A stretch of DNA of 64,000 bases from Branchiostoma floridae (GCF_000003815.2 NC_049980.1:29371818-29435817); one strand, 5' to 3'. Shown: positions 1 through 10,652, counted from the stretch's first letter. The notes: generated by a model not told the origin, from the letters alone. Numbers and translations: made by a program.

Positions 1-410
1 GCGCAGGGAACCATCAAAACTCGCCTCGGGCGATTCCCTGGCCGGTTATATTCCTCTGGCCGGCTTACTCCTCTGATCATCAGTGTTCCATTTCTACGAT
101 TTTTCCAGCGATCCGGAGTCTGGTAGAGACTAGCAAAAGCTTCAGGAATGGAAGGATCGTCTGTGTCTCTCAGTTCTCCTCAGTGGAGCCATGGATCTGT
201 TGATTTGACGTCGTAGTTGGTAAGGAGTTTCTACAGACGCCTGAAGGAACCGTCGGTAGGGATGGGTGGGGTCCGCTACCACCCCCTCACCTGAGCTCAC
301 GTACAGTTGCCTCGCGTATCCGTATCCGCAACCGGCGCCCAAAGTCGGCAGCTGATCGCAGGGGGTCTCCAGTACTCCATTTCATGTGCGCCACCTCTGT
401 CAACGGTTAG
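1..410. repeat. Diverged copy of a GGCCGGCT-type interspersed repeat
   Basis: The block around 40-135 (TGGCCGGCTTACTCC, then CAGTGTTCC, then CTGGTAGAGACT) has the same order of words as 8020-8120 (TGGCCGACTGACTCC, CAGTGTCC, CTGGTAGAGGCT). Part of it recurs at 8930-8965. The left end is cut by the window edge. It is probably a non-autonomous DNA element; class unknown. Confidence 0.4.
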
Positions 411-1850
411 AACTGATATGATGTTAGTTAGTCAGTTAGTTAGTCCCATAGCCTTTTAATCAGTCGTAGGCTGATTAATCAGCCGTAGGGTCAGCACAGC
501 ATGTTGTGCTGTATCAATAGGCATTTTAGTCGCGGCGCCTATCTCCTCTCCGGGCTTTATGATATGATGTGCCATCAGAAAAAAAAACGTCTGCGAAGAG
601 CATCGGGACGAAAGCCTTGAGATGAGGATATGGTTGGCTGGTGAAGAAGAAGGGCTAGGGAAGAAGAAGGTTAGGAAGAAGAGGAAAATAGAAAATTAAG
701 GCAGCACGCCATCATTGGCAATACAACACGTCCTCTGAAATAAGAATCAACATGAGCACGTTAAGGGAAAGGCTATCCCTGAAAGAATATGCCCTGTTGA
801 TGAAACACTGCGGCAAGGGGACTTGCTGCCCCGTGTGCCAATAGACACTACCATGAAGGGTCGGGACGAACGAGCGAAAAATGAGCAAAACATGGTGGTG
901 GTGGTGGTGGTGGTGGTGTGTGTGTGTGTGTGGGGGGGGGGGGGGTGATGGCAGTCGGACCAACCAGTTGCACTGCCCTGAAAGGCGGGACTATGAGTAG
1001 TATGAGGACTCGTGAAGGAACTTCGAGGGAAACGACAGGCACAAATCAAAGTAGAGACCGTACAGAGGCAGAATGATTATAATGAAACGAACACGTAAAG
1101 TGAAACCATGACAAGGTGGAGTATTGGCAAACGACAAATTTACCTGAAGTTTGTTGCCAACGTTTACCGATATGGTTGGTTCCATGCGGGCCTGAGGTTA
1201 CTCTCGGTCACTACCCGATTTGGTGAAAAGTCTGCAAACGCTCAAGACCTCTGATTCTCATTAGCTGGGTTGTCGCAGAAAATAGCCACCAGTGAGGGAT
1301 CGGACTGAATGTTTGGGAAACAAAAATGTACATGTGCTGCCAGGAGAGTCGGGATTTATACAAATTGTTCGCCCGGAGTGACCTGTTTGTTCGACACGTT
1401 CCTCATGCTACAGGTGTGTTCACACCGACTAAGCGTACATACATGTACATGTAGATGTCAGGGGGTTAATAGACAAGCCGCTTAACGTAATTGCAACAAA
1501 ACAGCTACACAAGAAGAACAAAAGGGCGCCGAAGTAGCGAGAGGTGGTTTAACATGAGTGTGACTGGATCAGAGTACTGTACGGTGAAAATTTGCCACAC
1601 GGGAGGAAAACATACTAAAAGGTTCTTCTTGTTTGCCAACACAACGATCACATGGACAATGTGTGTACTTGCCAATACTTAAGTTATCATGGATTCATGC
1701 ACAAACAGGCCAAACTCGCACGTATTCCGACATAGTCGAATTCCCGGGCCGTCTAGTCTTAAGTTTGCGCGAAGCCAGGCCGCTTCCCGGGACCTTGATT
1801 CTCCGTTTTAGTAACTTTAGTAACGATTTCCAGATTGTCGGGGTGGCTTG
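411..1850. other. Unassigned flank, no gene recognised
   Basis: I see no exon with supported splice sites here. The stretch starts with short TTAGTCAG-type direct repeats (about 420-450) and a small inverted repeat (GGCTGATTAATCAGCC, 469-484). It also holds a microsatellite near 900. The open frames are short and of unremarkable composition. Confidence 0.4.
893..945. repeat. (GGT)n-(GT)n-poly(G) microsatellite
   Basis: Compound simple repeat: TGG triplets, then TG dinucleotides, then a run of about 14 G. Confidence 0.95.
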
Positions 1851-1859
1851 AATCTGAAT

Positions 1860-2210
1860 TACAGAATGGACCAATCTGCGACACAACCACTGCCGCATAT
1901 TTGATTGATATTCTCCGTGTCGGCGCGCGCCTCAGGGCATGCAATGGACTGTCCACGATACCGCCTTCTGTCCATCGGTAGCCGAGGAGTAACTTCTGGC
2001 CGGCCGGAGACACAAGGGAGCTGACCCGTAGGCGTGGTCTCGGCACACCGCCGGAGAGACGTGGTCTGAGTCCAGGCCGACGCAGTCGCAGTGAGTCTTG
2101 CGCACCCACGTCGCCGACATTCCACCACCGGGGTGCACGTGGGGCCGGTCCGACAACATCCTCGTTATGGGCGGCGCGATTAGGCCTCGGGGACGGCGGC
2201 GATTTGTTAT
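1860..2210. other. CpG-rich block of unknown role
   Basis: This block is clearly richer in G+C and CpG than its surroundings and immediately precedes a nested transposon pair. A long minus-strand open frame crosses it but runs on into the transposon at 2213, and I recognise no domain. It could be repeat-derived or a promoter-like CpG patch. Confidence 0.25.
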
Positions 2211-2212
2211 AC

Positions 2213-2850
2213 ACCCTTTCCACTACTCTCCAAGCAGAGGTTAGGCTCCGGCTGTTGTTTTTATTTATTCGTTCAGCTGTGTACATACAGCTAGGGCTGC
2301 CCAACTAGCCATGGGCTATTGCTAAGGGCTAACCCTGGGAGAGAAGAATACATACATGTTACATATTACAAATACAATTTGCTGCAATATTAACATAGAA
2401 TCATAAAATCACTAGCATTAACTTACATTGTTGTTTTAACGTTTTTTTAGTCGCTTTTATCGGACTTTCTATTTTGCACTGTATCTTGTATTGTCAAAAC
2501 CTAACGTTTGGCTGTCGTACTTCAAGAAAAATGACAAAATAGAAAGCCTGATAAAAAACGACTAAAAAACGTTAAAAAAAACAGCCGGAGCCTAACCTCT
2601 GCTTGGAGAGTACTTTCCACTAGGACGGCGCTCTCGCCGCGCTCTCTCTGCGACCTCAAATTTGACACATCGCTCAACGAATTGTATAGAAAAGAAAAAT
2701 AATCTTTTTTACGCTTTGTATGTTTTGTTATCTTCTAAGTCACACTTGTACGTTTTGTATGATATACCCAGTGATGGCTACTCTACTTTACTCTACAGTG
2801 TGAAAGCGTAAAGTGAGAGCGCAGTGCGATCGCCGTCTAGTGGAAAGGGG
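2213..2850. mobile_element. TIR element A, interrupted by element B
   Basis: The outer element has inverted ends. The right end (about 2831-2850) reads CGCCGTCTAGTGGAAAGG. The left end begins CCTTTCCAC at 2215-2223 and resumes after the insertion as CTTTCCACTAGGACGGCG at 2613-2630. The inner sequence carries further inverted words (CGCTCTC at the left, GAGAGCGC at the right). Its own target duplication is not clear. It has no transposase ORF, so it is non-autonomous. Confidence 0.65.
2224..2612. mobile_element. Foldback TIR element B nested in element A
   Basis: Ends are TACTCTCCAAGCAGAGG at 2224 and its reverse complement ending GGAGAGTA at 2612. The inverted arms continue for more than 30 bp (GTTAGGCTCCGGCTGTT). 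An inner arm pair, AACGTTTTTTTAGTCG near 2440 and CGACTAAAAAACGTT near 2558, follows. A perfect 8-bp direct repeat, CTTTCCAC, flanks it at 2216-2223 and 2613-2620; this is the target-site duplication created in element A's left TIR. A related end fragment lies at 7713-7732. It has no coding capacity. The 8-bp duplication fits hAT-like transposition, but I do not assign a superfamily. Confidence 0.8.
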
Positions 2851-3599
2851 GATATTCAGCGTTGTCAAGACTGAGAGGAGAATATGCGACTTGTGTTAAG
2901 CTACACGAGTTACCATGTGGCATAGACGCGTTAAGTTGCTATAGGCACTACCGTACAATAAGACCAATGTTGCAGTGTCGGCACTAGCGGCTATCCAACT
3001 GCAGTGTATGAGATGGAGAAAAAATGTGTTAAGACTTTCGTACAAAACGACAAGCAAGCTTATATGTAGACGGGCCAACCATCAAGTACCTTTCTCCAGT
3101 CTAAAACAAAAACGCCTGACAAAATTGCTTGCAAGTGAAATATATAAATTTGAATAGTAAAAGTATCAGATTTTTTATCGCATCTGTCGCGCACCGCAAG
3201 TTCAAAGATACCCCCCTATACACACAGAGATATCACAAACTGAAATTCTTATAAATGATCCAAAAGCTTAACTACTTCATTCTGACAACCGTGTAGCTGT
3301 GTGAAGCTGCTCCACCATTTGAACCGACATGTCTCTGTGATTATCTGACATGGGTACAGAACTAGTCTAGCACTGAATTGAGCGGAAATATATGATTATA
3401 AATCTCCAACTATCTCTGTAGGGAAACGGCCTGTTTTATTACTAGTACGTACGGGGCAGTGGGCGACGACTTTTTCCACAGCCCATCTGCTTGGAGGAGG
3501 GTCTCGTCCATTCTCACGTACATCCTTGGGTGGCGTTATTAGAAAAGTCGCTGTTCCTCAGTTTTTACTATAAAGAATGACAAGAATAACCTGGTATCC
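2851..3599. other. Unassigned sequence
   Basis: No exon, RNA gene or clear repeat recognised. Moderately AT-rich. Confidence 0.3.
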
Positions 3600-3710
3600 A
3601 GCCGTATTATAGCGCTTGAGTCTTTTCTCTGTCCTCTCCGCAAATACTTTTTATGTGTATCAGTTGCGGAGAGGACAGAAGAGACTCGGGGGCTATACTG
3701 CCGTACGGCT
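3600..3710. mobile_element. Short snap-back (hairpin) element
   Basis: Outer arms AGCCGTA (3600-3606) and TACGGCT (3704-3710) bracket long inner arms: GAGTCTTTTCTCTGTCCTCT at 3618-3637 pairs with AGAGGACAGAAGAGACTC at 3670-3687. The loop is about 20 nt. This is typical of a MITE-like foldback element. No target duplication is certain. Confidence 0.65.
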
Positions 3711-4112
3711 ATGACGAGAAGGGCCCACAGTATTTTTGAAAAGTACAAATTTTCGGGTCCCTGTTCATAGAAACATATATAGCTCGCTACGAAATAGGAC
3801 GGGAATTGATCTCAATTTCAGAGCTTTTGAAAACGTTTGACGTTTAGTAGGTACGATTCATTTGTGGCACATTTGTTTAAATGCACCATCGGACTCTCTG
3901 GGCTATTTGAATTCGACGTCGTATAACGTACTACATGTACTATTAGTCTTACATGTACAGTGCTATTGTAACAGTGGGATTCCCAATGTTACATTATTGT
4001 TAGAATTTGTGAATTTGAAATCACTGTTTGGCCTTTTCCCAAAATACGCGGTGAACATGGTCTGTTCTAATTCGCTAATGTTTTTCTGCCGATACAGTGA
4101 CGGAAACAGGAT

Positions 4113-4265
4113 ATGAGCCAGTCAATATCGGGGGTACATCTCTCAGAACAAGATCCTCTCAGAGGGACGACGTACCAAGGTGCCGACTACAAGGTGAAGA
4201 TATTTTTGGAAAGTCGGCCAAGGGCGCGAGGCAGGGGCGAGCAGTCACAACAAGCGCTCGGGTAG
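4113..4265 (+). CDS. Putative short coding segment, unrecognised
   Basis: The frame runs from ATG at 4113 to TAG at 4263-4265 and gives 50 residues, including GTTYQGADYKVKIFLESRP. A plausible acceptor (CTGCCGATACAG, ending at 4097) lies just upstream, and a donor-like AAG/GTGAAG sits at 4193. If that donor is used, the coding part is 27 residues. A second natural-looking frame overlaps from about 4205 to 4317 and ends in SAIRASLSDM, so a decayed or frameshifted gene is possible. I recognise no family. Confidence 0.25.
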   Translation: MSQSISGVHLSEQDPLRGTTYQGADYKVKIFLESRPRARGRGEQSQQALG

Positions 4266-4837
4266 CCGGACGCTCAAGGTGAAGAGATCAGCGATCCGAG
4301 CCAGCCTGTCCGACATGTGAACATGGTCTTCAGTGGGGCTTCCGGCTTGTGAAAACACCTCTCTGTGTAATAATTATCGTTCCCGTGTCAGCGGCAGAAA
4401 CAACTGTCCGGATAACTAGGTCACCATATCTTTCGAGCATCACCAACAGGACTAGGTCCCAGACTACGTCACCTGCCTCGCAGTATGTTCAGAACTTCCG
4501 AAACACACACGAAACACAGTCTATGGAGATCAAAATAAACAAACAAGAGAGCCTAACCGCTGCATAGTCCATTCTCCATTGTTATAACAATCATAGGTAG
4601 ATTGACAAGTCGAGTCAAGTCATTGCAAATGACGCAAAGTCAAGTCTCTATCTTCTCGACTGAACCTCATGCATGGACGACCTGTTACAAACCTGGAACA
4701 TGCCAACCATCTTATACCGATTTACCTGGTTATATATAGGAACCTACGTAACTATAAGCTAAGCAAGAACTAAGCGCGAATTCGCGGAAGGATGGAAGAT
4801 TTAATGAAAACTTGAAGTAGTGCACGAAGGTTTTATT

Positions 4838-5080
4838 ACCTTCGCCAAGAAGCCTTGAAGAACGTTTTATTAACGTTTTCGACAGCTTTAGTGTCAGTGA
4901 ACACGATAATTCGAGAAGGCCTGCATATATTGCCTTGATATTTGGTATATATGTGGGTAGGACTTCGAGACGACGGATCTCGACATGACTAGATTTTGGG
5001 CGCCCTATTGGCTTTTAGTGGTACTGCAGCGGTTTCTGGTTTGATATCTCGTGTTCGGGAAGACCTGAACATAGGTTTCG
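4838..5080. repeat. ACCTTCGCC-type interspersed repeat, copy 1
   Basis: Starts ACCTTCGCCAAGAAG, followed by an AACGTTTTCG word and TTGGTATATATGTGGGTAGG. The same order of words occurs at 6847-7090 and 13433-13590. From general knowledge this looks like a repeat type common in marine invertebrate genomes; I could not confirm that. Confidence 0.5.
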
Positions 5081-5489
5081 GCTTTATAGCAGCTTTGTAG
5101 ACTGCCAAGGGGGCGTTTTAGTTGCAGATTTCTAAACAGTATAAGTCAAGAAGAGATAGATGAATTTTCATGATTTTTGACCTGTACGTAATTTCGACGA
5201 AGGTTAATTTTTTTACGGATGAAGGGGAAAGCTCATTGTTATCATTGCCACATTTCATCCAAATTGGGGGACAAAAGGAAAGCACTATGCATGTGAAAAT
5301 TAGGGAAAGTGTTGCTGTTTCAACTTTTTTGTTTCTATTTATATTCAAGATATTCAAAACACCCCTAGGCCCTCGGTGCTCGGTGTTCCTAGTCTCTACG
5401 CCTGGAAGTTCAGTATCCAGGTAACCAGGCCGTAGACAGAAGGTCCGTACGGCAGTTAGCAATCAGCAAGCACAACATAACCTCATTCT

Positions 5490-5666
5490 ATGGACGCCGT
5501 ACGAGCTCACGTCGACGCCGTGCATGGTCGAGAAGACAGCAGCCGAGGTTTGTGGGACAAGGACGCGATGTACAGCAGACATGTCTACCCTGGCCAGGTG
5601 GCTTCCGTACGTGTGCGGCACGTGCTGGGCATGTGTGGGGGGCACATGGACAACATCACAACTTGA
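5490..5666 (+). CDS. Putative 58-residue ORF, unrecognised
   Basis: ATG at 5490, TGA at 5664-5666. The protein begins MDAVRAHVDAVHGRED and contains GLWDKDAMYSRHVYPGQ. Its composition is protein-like, but two other frames are also open over the same GC-rich patch, so openness alone proves little. A donor-like CAG/GTGGCT at about 5604 could make it an exon. No homologue recognised. Confidence 0.25.
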   Translation: MDAVRAHVDAVHGREDSSRGLWDKDAMYSRHVYPGQVASVRVRHVLGMCGGHMDNITT

Positions 5667-6846
5667 CAGGAAAGAAGTTCATTCTAAACCTATCATTATA
5701 TCATTGCTGATAAGAAGAGGTTCTCCAAAGTTTATGAATAACTACAAAGTTGGTTTTGTTTTTAGAATTTCTGATGGGGTTCGCTTGTGAGACACCTGAT
5801 GTGCTATCTGTAACATTCAACAGTGTTCTCAAGCTGAAAATCATCAAAACTATAAGAGAAAAAAGAGTTTACGTGACAAGGAAAATGTCTAATGAAACAG
5901 AAACATGCGGCTTTCATCTGGATCTACAATTGTGGGAGAAGGCCCAGGAACTTTCTTGCATTAAAACCGCTAACATAGCCAGGCTCACAAAGACGTACAT
6001 TAGATCAACAATACAAATCGTCCGCCCGTCTTTACACACCGTACCTGTAACACTATATACTCTATAAGAATATATAAACTGTATACTCTCTGTTGTTTTT
6101 CTTTTGACTATTTTTGCACAGTACAAACTGTGATGCAATATTCAACTGTGACTTTCTGTTCAACTGTTTTTCTTAACTTTGCTTCTAAAGAAGTTACATG
6201 TGCGTATTCATGGCATGCTGGCATATCGATGATGATAGATGTAGGAATGTGGGTATTGCAATACATGTGAGACAGTTTCTACTTAGAATTGAGAATTTAC
6301 TTGATTAATCTAAATGATGTACGGTCTAATAATTTCGTTTCAATCATCATGACAAAAATTCGTTATTTACGCATGCGTATAAGAGCCCCCTCTGCATGGT
6401 AGAAGATGTGGCCGGACCAGTGTCACATTGTCCACAAGTGACGCCCGGAGGGAAATTCTCACCTGTTTGGTCAAAAATAGAATTTTTTGGTCTCTTATGT
6501 GGGGCAATTGGCATAATTTTCTATTTCGAGGTTAAAAATAGCTCTTGGGTGCCAAGATGATTTTCAACTGTCAAAGGATGTAGGCCGCTAACCCCCTTCG
6601 CGGACAAATGTCTGAGCTTCCAGACTAGAGGGAGTTTCGGACAGGTAAAATCACACTGGGGGGATGAAAAAGTCACAAGACGCCGATCAGGAAAGAAGCT
6701 ATAACGCAAGACATTTTACCAAATGAAGTGTTCTACAACAGGTAATAATATTTTGCTTGCCGGAATCTTGATTTTTCACTGACCACCCATACCTCCCGGC
6801 CAAAACGTTGGTAAATGATCTACCATTAACTTTAAGCAACGACATT
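5667..6846. other. Unassigned AT-rich sequence
   Basis: No supported exon. The open frames here are AT-rich and of low quality. Confidence 0.3.
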
Positions 6847-7090
6847 TACCTCCATGAAAAATGGAGGTATAGTTTTTGGTGTGTGTTTGTTTGTGTGCGT
6901 GTGTGTCTGTTTGTGTTTCCAGATATTTGTGGTCAGCATTACTCTAGAAACTCTGGATGTATTGTAATGAAATTTGGTATGTGGGTAGTGGTTGCAAAGA
7001 CGGTCGATCTGGGCTCCCTGGTGTGCGACCTTGGTACTGCAGCAAAACTTTTTGGTATCTTTTGACCTAGATATACTATGGTCTGGATTT
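6847..7090. repeat. ACCTTCGCC-type repeat, copy 2 (diverged 5' part)
   Basis: A (GT)n/TTTG-rich stretch is followed by CAGCATTACTCTAGAAAC and AAATTTGGTATGTGGGTAGT. This matches the order in copies 1 and 3. The first bases, ACCTCCAT...ATGGAGGT, form their own small inverted repeat. Confidence 0.5.
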
Positions 7091-7996
7091 TTTGGTGGCA
7101 GATAGCTTGTTTGTATCATGCACTGACTCGCACAGGCAACATGTACTTTTTCCACCAGAAAAAAAATGCTGTCAGTAAGACGCCATCGACTGAACCGTGG
7201 GCTTTCTATGGCGCCAAAATGCATATAATAGAGATGAGGCATGAAAATTAATATCATTCAAAATGAACATTCATTCATAGACATCTTAAGAAGAAGAGTG
7301 CTAAAAGCAATCTCCACGCAGAGGTTTTTCGACACGCAAATTTTCTGGCTGCGGTATTACTCTCACATGTTGGACAGTTGGAGCAGGTACTTTCACCACG
7401 CTCTAGGCGAGCCGAATTGGGCTTTCAAACCTATGGGAAATTCCTAGTCAATTCCTATCAATCCGCCTCCGAGACGAGGATTGTATCATTTTGCATCAGT
7501 CCATAATGCAAAAAAAACCCACAAAAACGACTAGTCCTTAAAATGTCCTACCACGTTCGACGCGCGTCCTAGGATGCTTTTTTGTCCGTGTAAAAACGAA
7601 AACGACGCCTACTAGTACAATGTACATTATGTACATGTATGTCCACTTCTCAACTTTCCTTCGCATTCATCTTGTGACCGGGACCTATCACAAAACGCCT
7701 GTTTGGAGATCCCAACATCTGCTTGGAGAGTAGAAACGTGCAGCTTTATGTATAGAGGGCGGACACACATTTGAGTCAAGGACCAGGGCTGGGATATCTC
7801 CTGCTCTTGTCTTTCTACTTTTGATGATTAGCCTGGAATAGTAGACAAAGAAAACGGATTAAATTGGTGTTTTTTTTCACCATCAAATCAGATATCGACT
7901 AATGCAAGCTCGACTGATTTTGGTATTCTGATTTGTGGTCAAAGCATTCCATTAGAAAGAGACTAATATATAACTCCCCTATTTCGTTTTCACTAT
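7091..7996. other. Unassigned sequence with an element B end fragment
   Basis: Bases 7713-7732 (ATCTGCTTGGAGAGTA) match the terminal inverted repeat of element B at 2224-2612. I see no gene. Confidence 0.35.
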
Positions 7997-8120
7997 AGCC
8001 TCTACCGCCGGTGAGGAAACGTACTACTCTGGCCGACTGACTCCCCTAGCGTACTATAGACTCTTTTCAGTGTCCAATTTCTACAATTAGCCCACCGATT
8101 CGCAGAACCTGGTAGAGGCT
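7997..8120. mobile_element. Small TIR element related to positions 1-140
   Basis: Inverted ends AGCCTCTACC (7997-8006) and GGTAGAGGCT (8111-8120). The interior shares words with the repeat at the window start. No coding capacity. Confidence 0.55.
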
Positions 8121-8399
8121 GTTTTGGACCACATATTCTGAAGTACTAGTACTGAAGTACAATACTCTGACCACGGATTCTGAAGTACTGTTTACAATGT
8201 TGTTAAGGATAACATACGTGACTACATTGTTACTGGAGTTCGAAAAAATGATATAGTAAATTTAACAAGGTACGTAAATCGGTGATGTAGTGAACAATGG
8301 TTTTACCACATGTCTTTGTTTTCTTTTGTTTGAATAAAAATGATTTTGATAAATATATAGTGTATGTGTGATACAATGTTACTTTTTTTGTCCGAGGTA

Positions 8400-8540
8400 T
8401 ACTTTAAACATGAGGACTTTAAACTGAATCTCTGTTATATACGTTGCCTTACCCTTGCCTCTTCCATCATGACCTCAATGAAAAGCGGTCTGCAGGTCGA
8501 TTCGAGCTTTCATGATGAATAAACAAAGGTTCAAACAAAT
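8400..8540 (+). repeat. GCAGGTCGATTCGAGC/CAAACAAA-tailed repeat, copy 1
   Basis: A block from GGACTTTAAACTGAATC through GACCTCAATGAAAAGCGG to AAAGGTTCAAACAAA recurs at 13112-13249 and, as its 3' part only, at 27868-27930. Copies of different length sharing one end and a CAAA-rich tail suggest the 3' end of a non-LTR retrotransposon or SINE. Confidence 0.6.
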
Positions 8541-9350
8541 GTAAGCTAGTGCCATGGAGACAATTGAGCAAGACGCTGACCAGCACAACTCAGGCGCGAA
8601 TCATGAAATGATTTGTTGGCAAAATCAAATCGTTATTCCATTGTTCATCACATTACGCTTTTTTAACAAATGGTCCCTGTCTATTTTCTTAAAGTGGTAA
8701 CGTTATCTAATATATCTTTGTTGAATTAATGAGGCATGATATAAGGTTACACTGAATCAAAGCCCCATTTTAGGTTGAAGCTAGCTGGGGGAGAAATGTA
8801 AACAAAACTTTCACATTGATACTCATTTCTGACAAGGGCTTATACTGTAAATCTTAATTTTAACGTTATATAAAGGGAGAAATTAGAATGTTGTAAGTTC
8901 CGGTTTGAAACGTAATCAAACCGGTGCCCGGCTGGCTCCCTTTGGCCGGCTGTACTCCTTAGCCAGCTTTGTTTGATAGTATCTTAGGACACCGGTTAAT
9001 CTGCCTGGAGATTAACATAGCACAGGTTGCAGTCAGGAAAGGAAAATTGGGCAAACATCCAGGTAAAGGGAGTATATTATGTATTTGATTGATTATTACT
9101 TACGTTTCTGTTGATATGCTAATATCCTTGTTCATTTTATGTATCATTGATTATTCTTTCATTTCTTCTGGATAGTATTCTTGTAATTGCATGGTTTGTT
9201 AAATAAAAAGGGCAGAGAGTGTTGATAATCAAATAAATAATGAATAAATTAATAAAAGAGAACATGTTGGCTGTGTGATAATTTAAATGGTGCTGCTTAG
9301 AAATTGAACGCAAACGAACGCAAACAGAAAAACGACTGGAAACATCATGA
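8541..9350. other. Unassigned, with a GGCCGGCT repeat fragment
   Basis: Bases 8925-8970 carry GGCTGGCTCCC and TTGGCCGGCTGTACTCC, related to the repeat at 1-410. Otherwise AT-rich with no exon recognised. Confidence 0.3.
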
Positions 9351-9750
9351 ATGAAAACGTCTCTGAAAACTGAACGGAGTTGTATGGCGCAGATTCGCTT
9401 CTACATAGGAAAATGGATTTACAATACAGTACTTAGTAAAATGGCTGACAATCTCCGAATTCATGATTACAATGAAAAATTAATTTGTTATGATGGGAAT
9501 CATGAGCTGGACAATGGTGGTGAAGCCTTGACCAAAATACTGGACATTATAGTTACATAAACTGTCGTCATTATATGCTGACCTTTAGACGCAGAATGAC
9601 TGACCACCCCAATGATGTTGTTTTTAATCCAAAACTGCATACACGTGCAGGCAAGACTTTCAAGCATTTTCATTTATTAGAAAGAGAGAAAAAAACAAGC
9701 AAATTATTGACACACAATAAACAACTGAAGTTCTACACAGTTAGTTTGTA
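9351..9750 (+). pseudogene. Two overlapping frames, possibly one frameshifted ORF
   Basis: The first frame (9351-9560, 69 residues, with GKWIYNTVLSKMADNLRIHD) ends just after a second frame opens (about 9527-9750, about 74 residues, with RRMTDHPNDVVFNPKLHTR and FKHFHLLEREKK). Both have protein-like composition and together would make about 130 residues across one frame change. I recognise no family. A decayed transposon ORF is the most likely explanation. Confidence 0.25.
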
Positions 9751-9772
9751 ACAGTGCCCATGGGTCAAAGTG

Positions 9773-9806
9773 TGTGTGTGGGGGGGGGGGGGGGGGGGGG
9801 GTTTGG
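9773..9806. repeat. (TG)n/poly(G) tract at assembly gap
   Basis: TG repeats followed by more than 20 G directly precede the N run. The gap is probably caused by this tract. Confidence 0.9.
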
Positions 9807-9906
9807 NNNNNNNNNNNNNNNNNNNNNNNNNNNNNNNNNNNNNNNNNNNNNNNNNNNNNNNNNNNNNNNNNNNNNNNNNNNNNNNNNNNNNNNNNNNNNN
9901 NNNNNN
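9807..9906. other. Assembly gap (100 N)
   Basis: Exactly 100 N, which is a conventional placeholder for a gap of unknown size. Confidence 0.99.
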
Positions 9907-10068
9907 TCTTTAAATAGCAAGTCTAATATGAATGTGACGACGTCTTTGGCACTTGGACCTGAAGTTTATCTGCTGGAAGGATTTGTTCATGTATACTGTC
10001 CTTGGAAAGTCCAGGAGGTTAATGTTTTGAATGTAGTGAAACACAAGGGACGAATTAGAACAGTCTCC

Positions 10069-10142
10069 TGGCTCCTGGGATTCGAACCTGGGCCTGCCAG
10101 ATCACAAAACCAAGGTACTAACCGCTAGACTAAAAGGTCCGG
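10069..10142 (-). repeat. Degenerate tRNA-like sequence (SINE or tRNA pseudogene)
   Basis: Read on the minus strand it has an A-box-like TAGTCTAGCGGTTAG, then a B-box GGTTCGAATCC about 35 nt later. That is the spacing of a tRNA gene. The T-arm and D-arm stems do not pair fully, so a working tRNA is unlikely. It lies just beyond the tandem array downstream of the sorting nexin stop codon. Confidence 0.5.
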
Positions 10143-10590
10143 ACCAGACAGACTGGTCAGTAGTTGGTGGTACTTGACGCTTAGTGTTACTGTAGGTTGT
10201 ACAGTTTTGACACAGTAAGACTGGTAAGTGGTTGGGGGTGCTTGAAGCCCAGCCTTACAGTGTTACAGTAGGTTGTACAGTTTTGACACAGTAAGACTGG
10301 TAAGTGGTTGGGGGTGCTTGAAGCACAGCCTTACAGTGTTACAGTAGGTTGTACAGTTTTGACACAGTAAGACTGGTAAGTGGTTGGTGGTGCTTGAAGC
10401 CCAGCCTTACAGTGTTACAGTAGGTTGTACAGTTTTGACACAGTAAGACTGGTAAGTGGTTGGGGGTGCTTGAAGCCCAGCCTTACAGTGTTACAGTAGG
10501 TTGTACAGTTTTGACACAGTAAGACTGGTGATGAGTAGTTGGTGGCGCTTGAAGCCCAGAGTTACAGTAGGTAGTACAGTCCTGAAGCAG
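10143..10590. repeat. 76-bp tandem array abutting the SNX stop codon
   Basis: GTAAGACTGGT recurs at 10215, 10291, 10367, 10443 and 10519, an exact 76-bp period. The central units are nearly identical; the first and last are diverged. The last partial unit (TTACAGTAGGTAGTACAGTCC) is homologous to the unit and runs up to the stop codon at 10591-10593, so on the minus strand the array is the start of the sorting nexin 3' UTR. Confidence 0.9.
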
Positions 10591-10652
10591 TCACTGCAGG
10601 TTGAGATCCAGAGCTTGACTCACTCCCACCACCACAATGTCTGGCAATCCTC
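10591..10652 (-). CDS. SNX24: SNX22/24-like exon 7 (stop)
   Basis: Acceptor ATTTTTTGTCCAG; encodes GGLPDIVVVGVSQALDLNLQ then TGA at 10593-10591. LPDIVVVGV corresponds to the family LP-N-V-V-x-GV motif. Phase matches exon 6, across a 4.1-kb intron. Confidence 0.85.

Noticed and set aside
1759-2304. 181-residue open frame on the minus strand
   Set aside because: It runs into nested transposons A and B, has no domain, and is explained by the CpG-rich composition.
10069-10142. Functional tRNA gene on the minus strand
   Set aside because: A and B boxes are present, but the D and T stems have mismatches and the acceptor ends do not pair, so it is treated as tRNA-derived.
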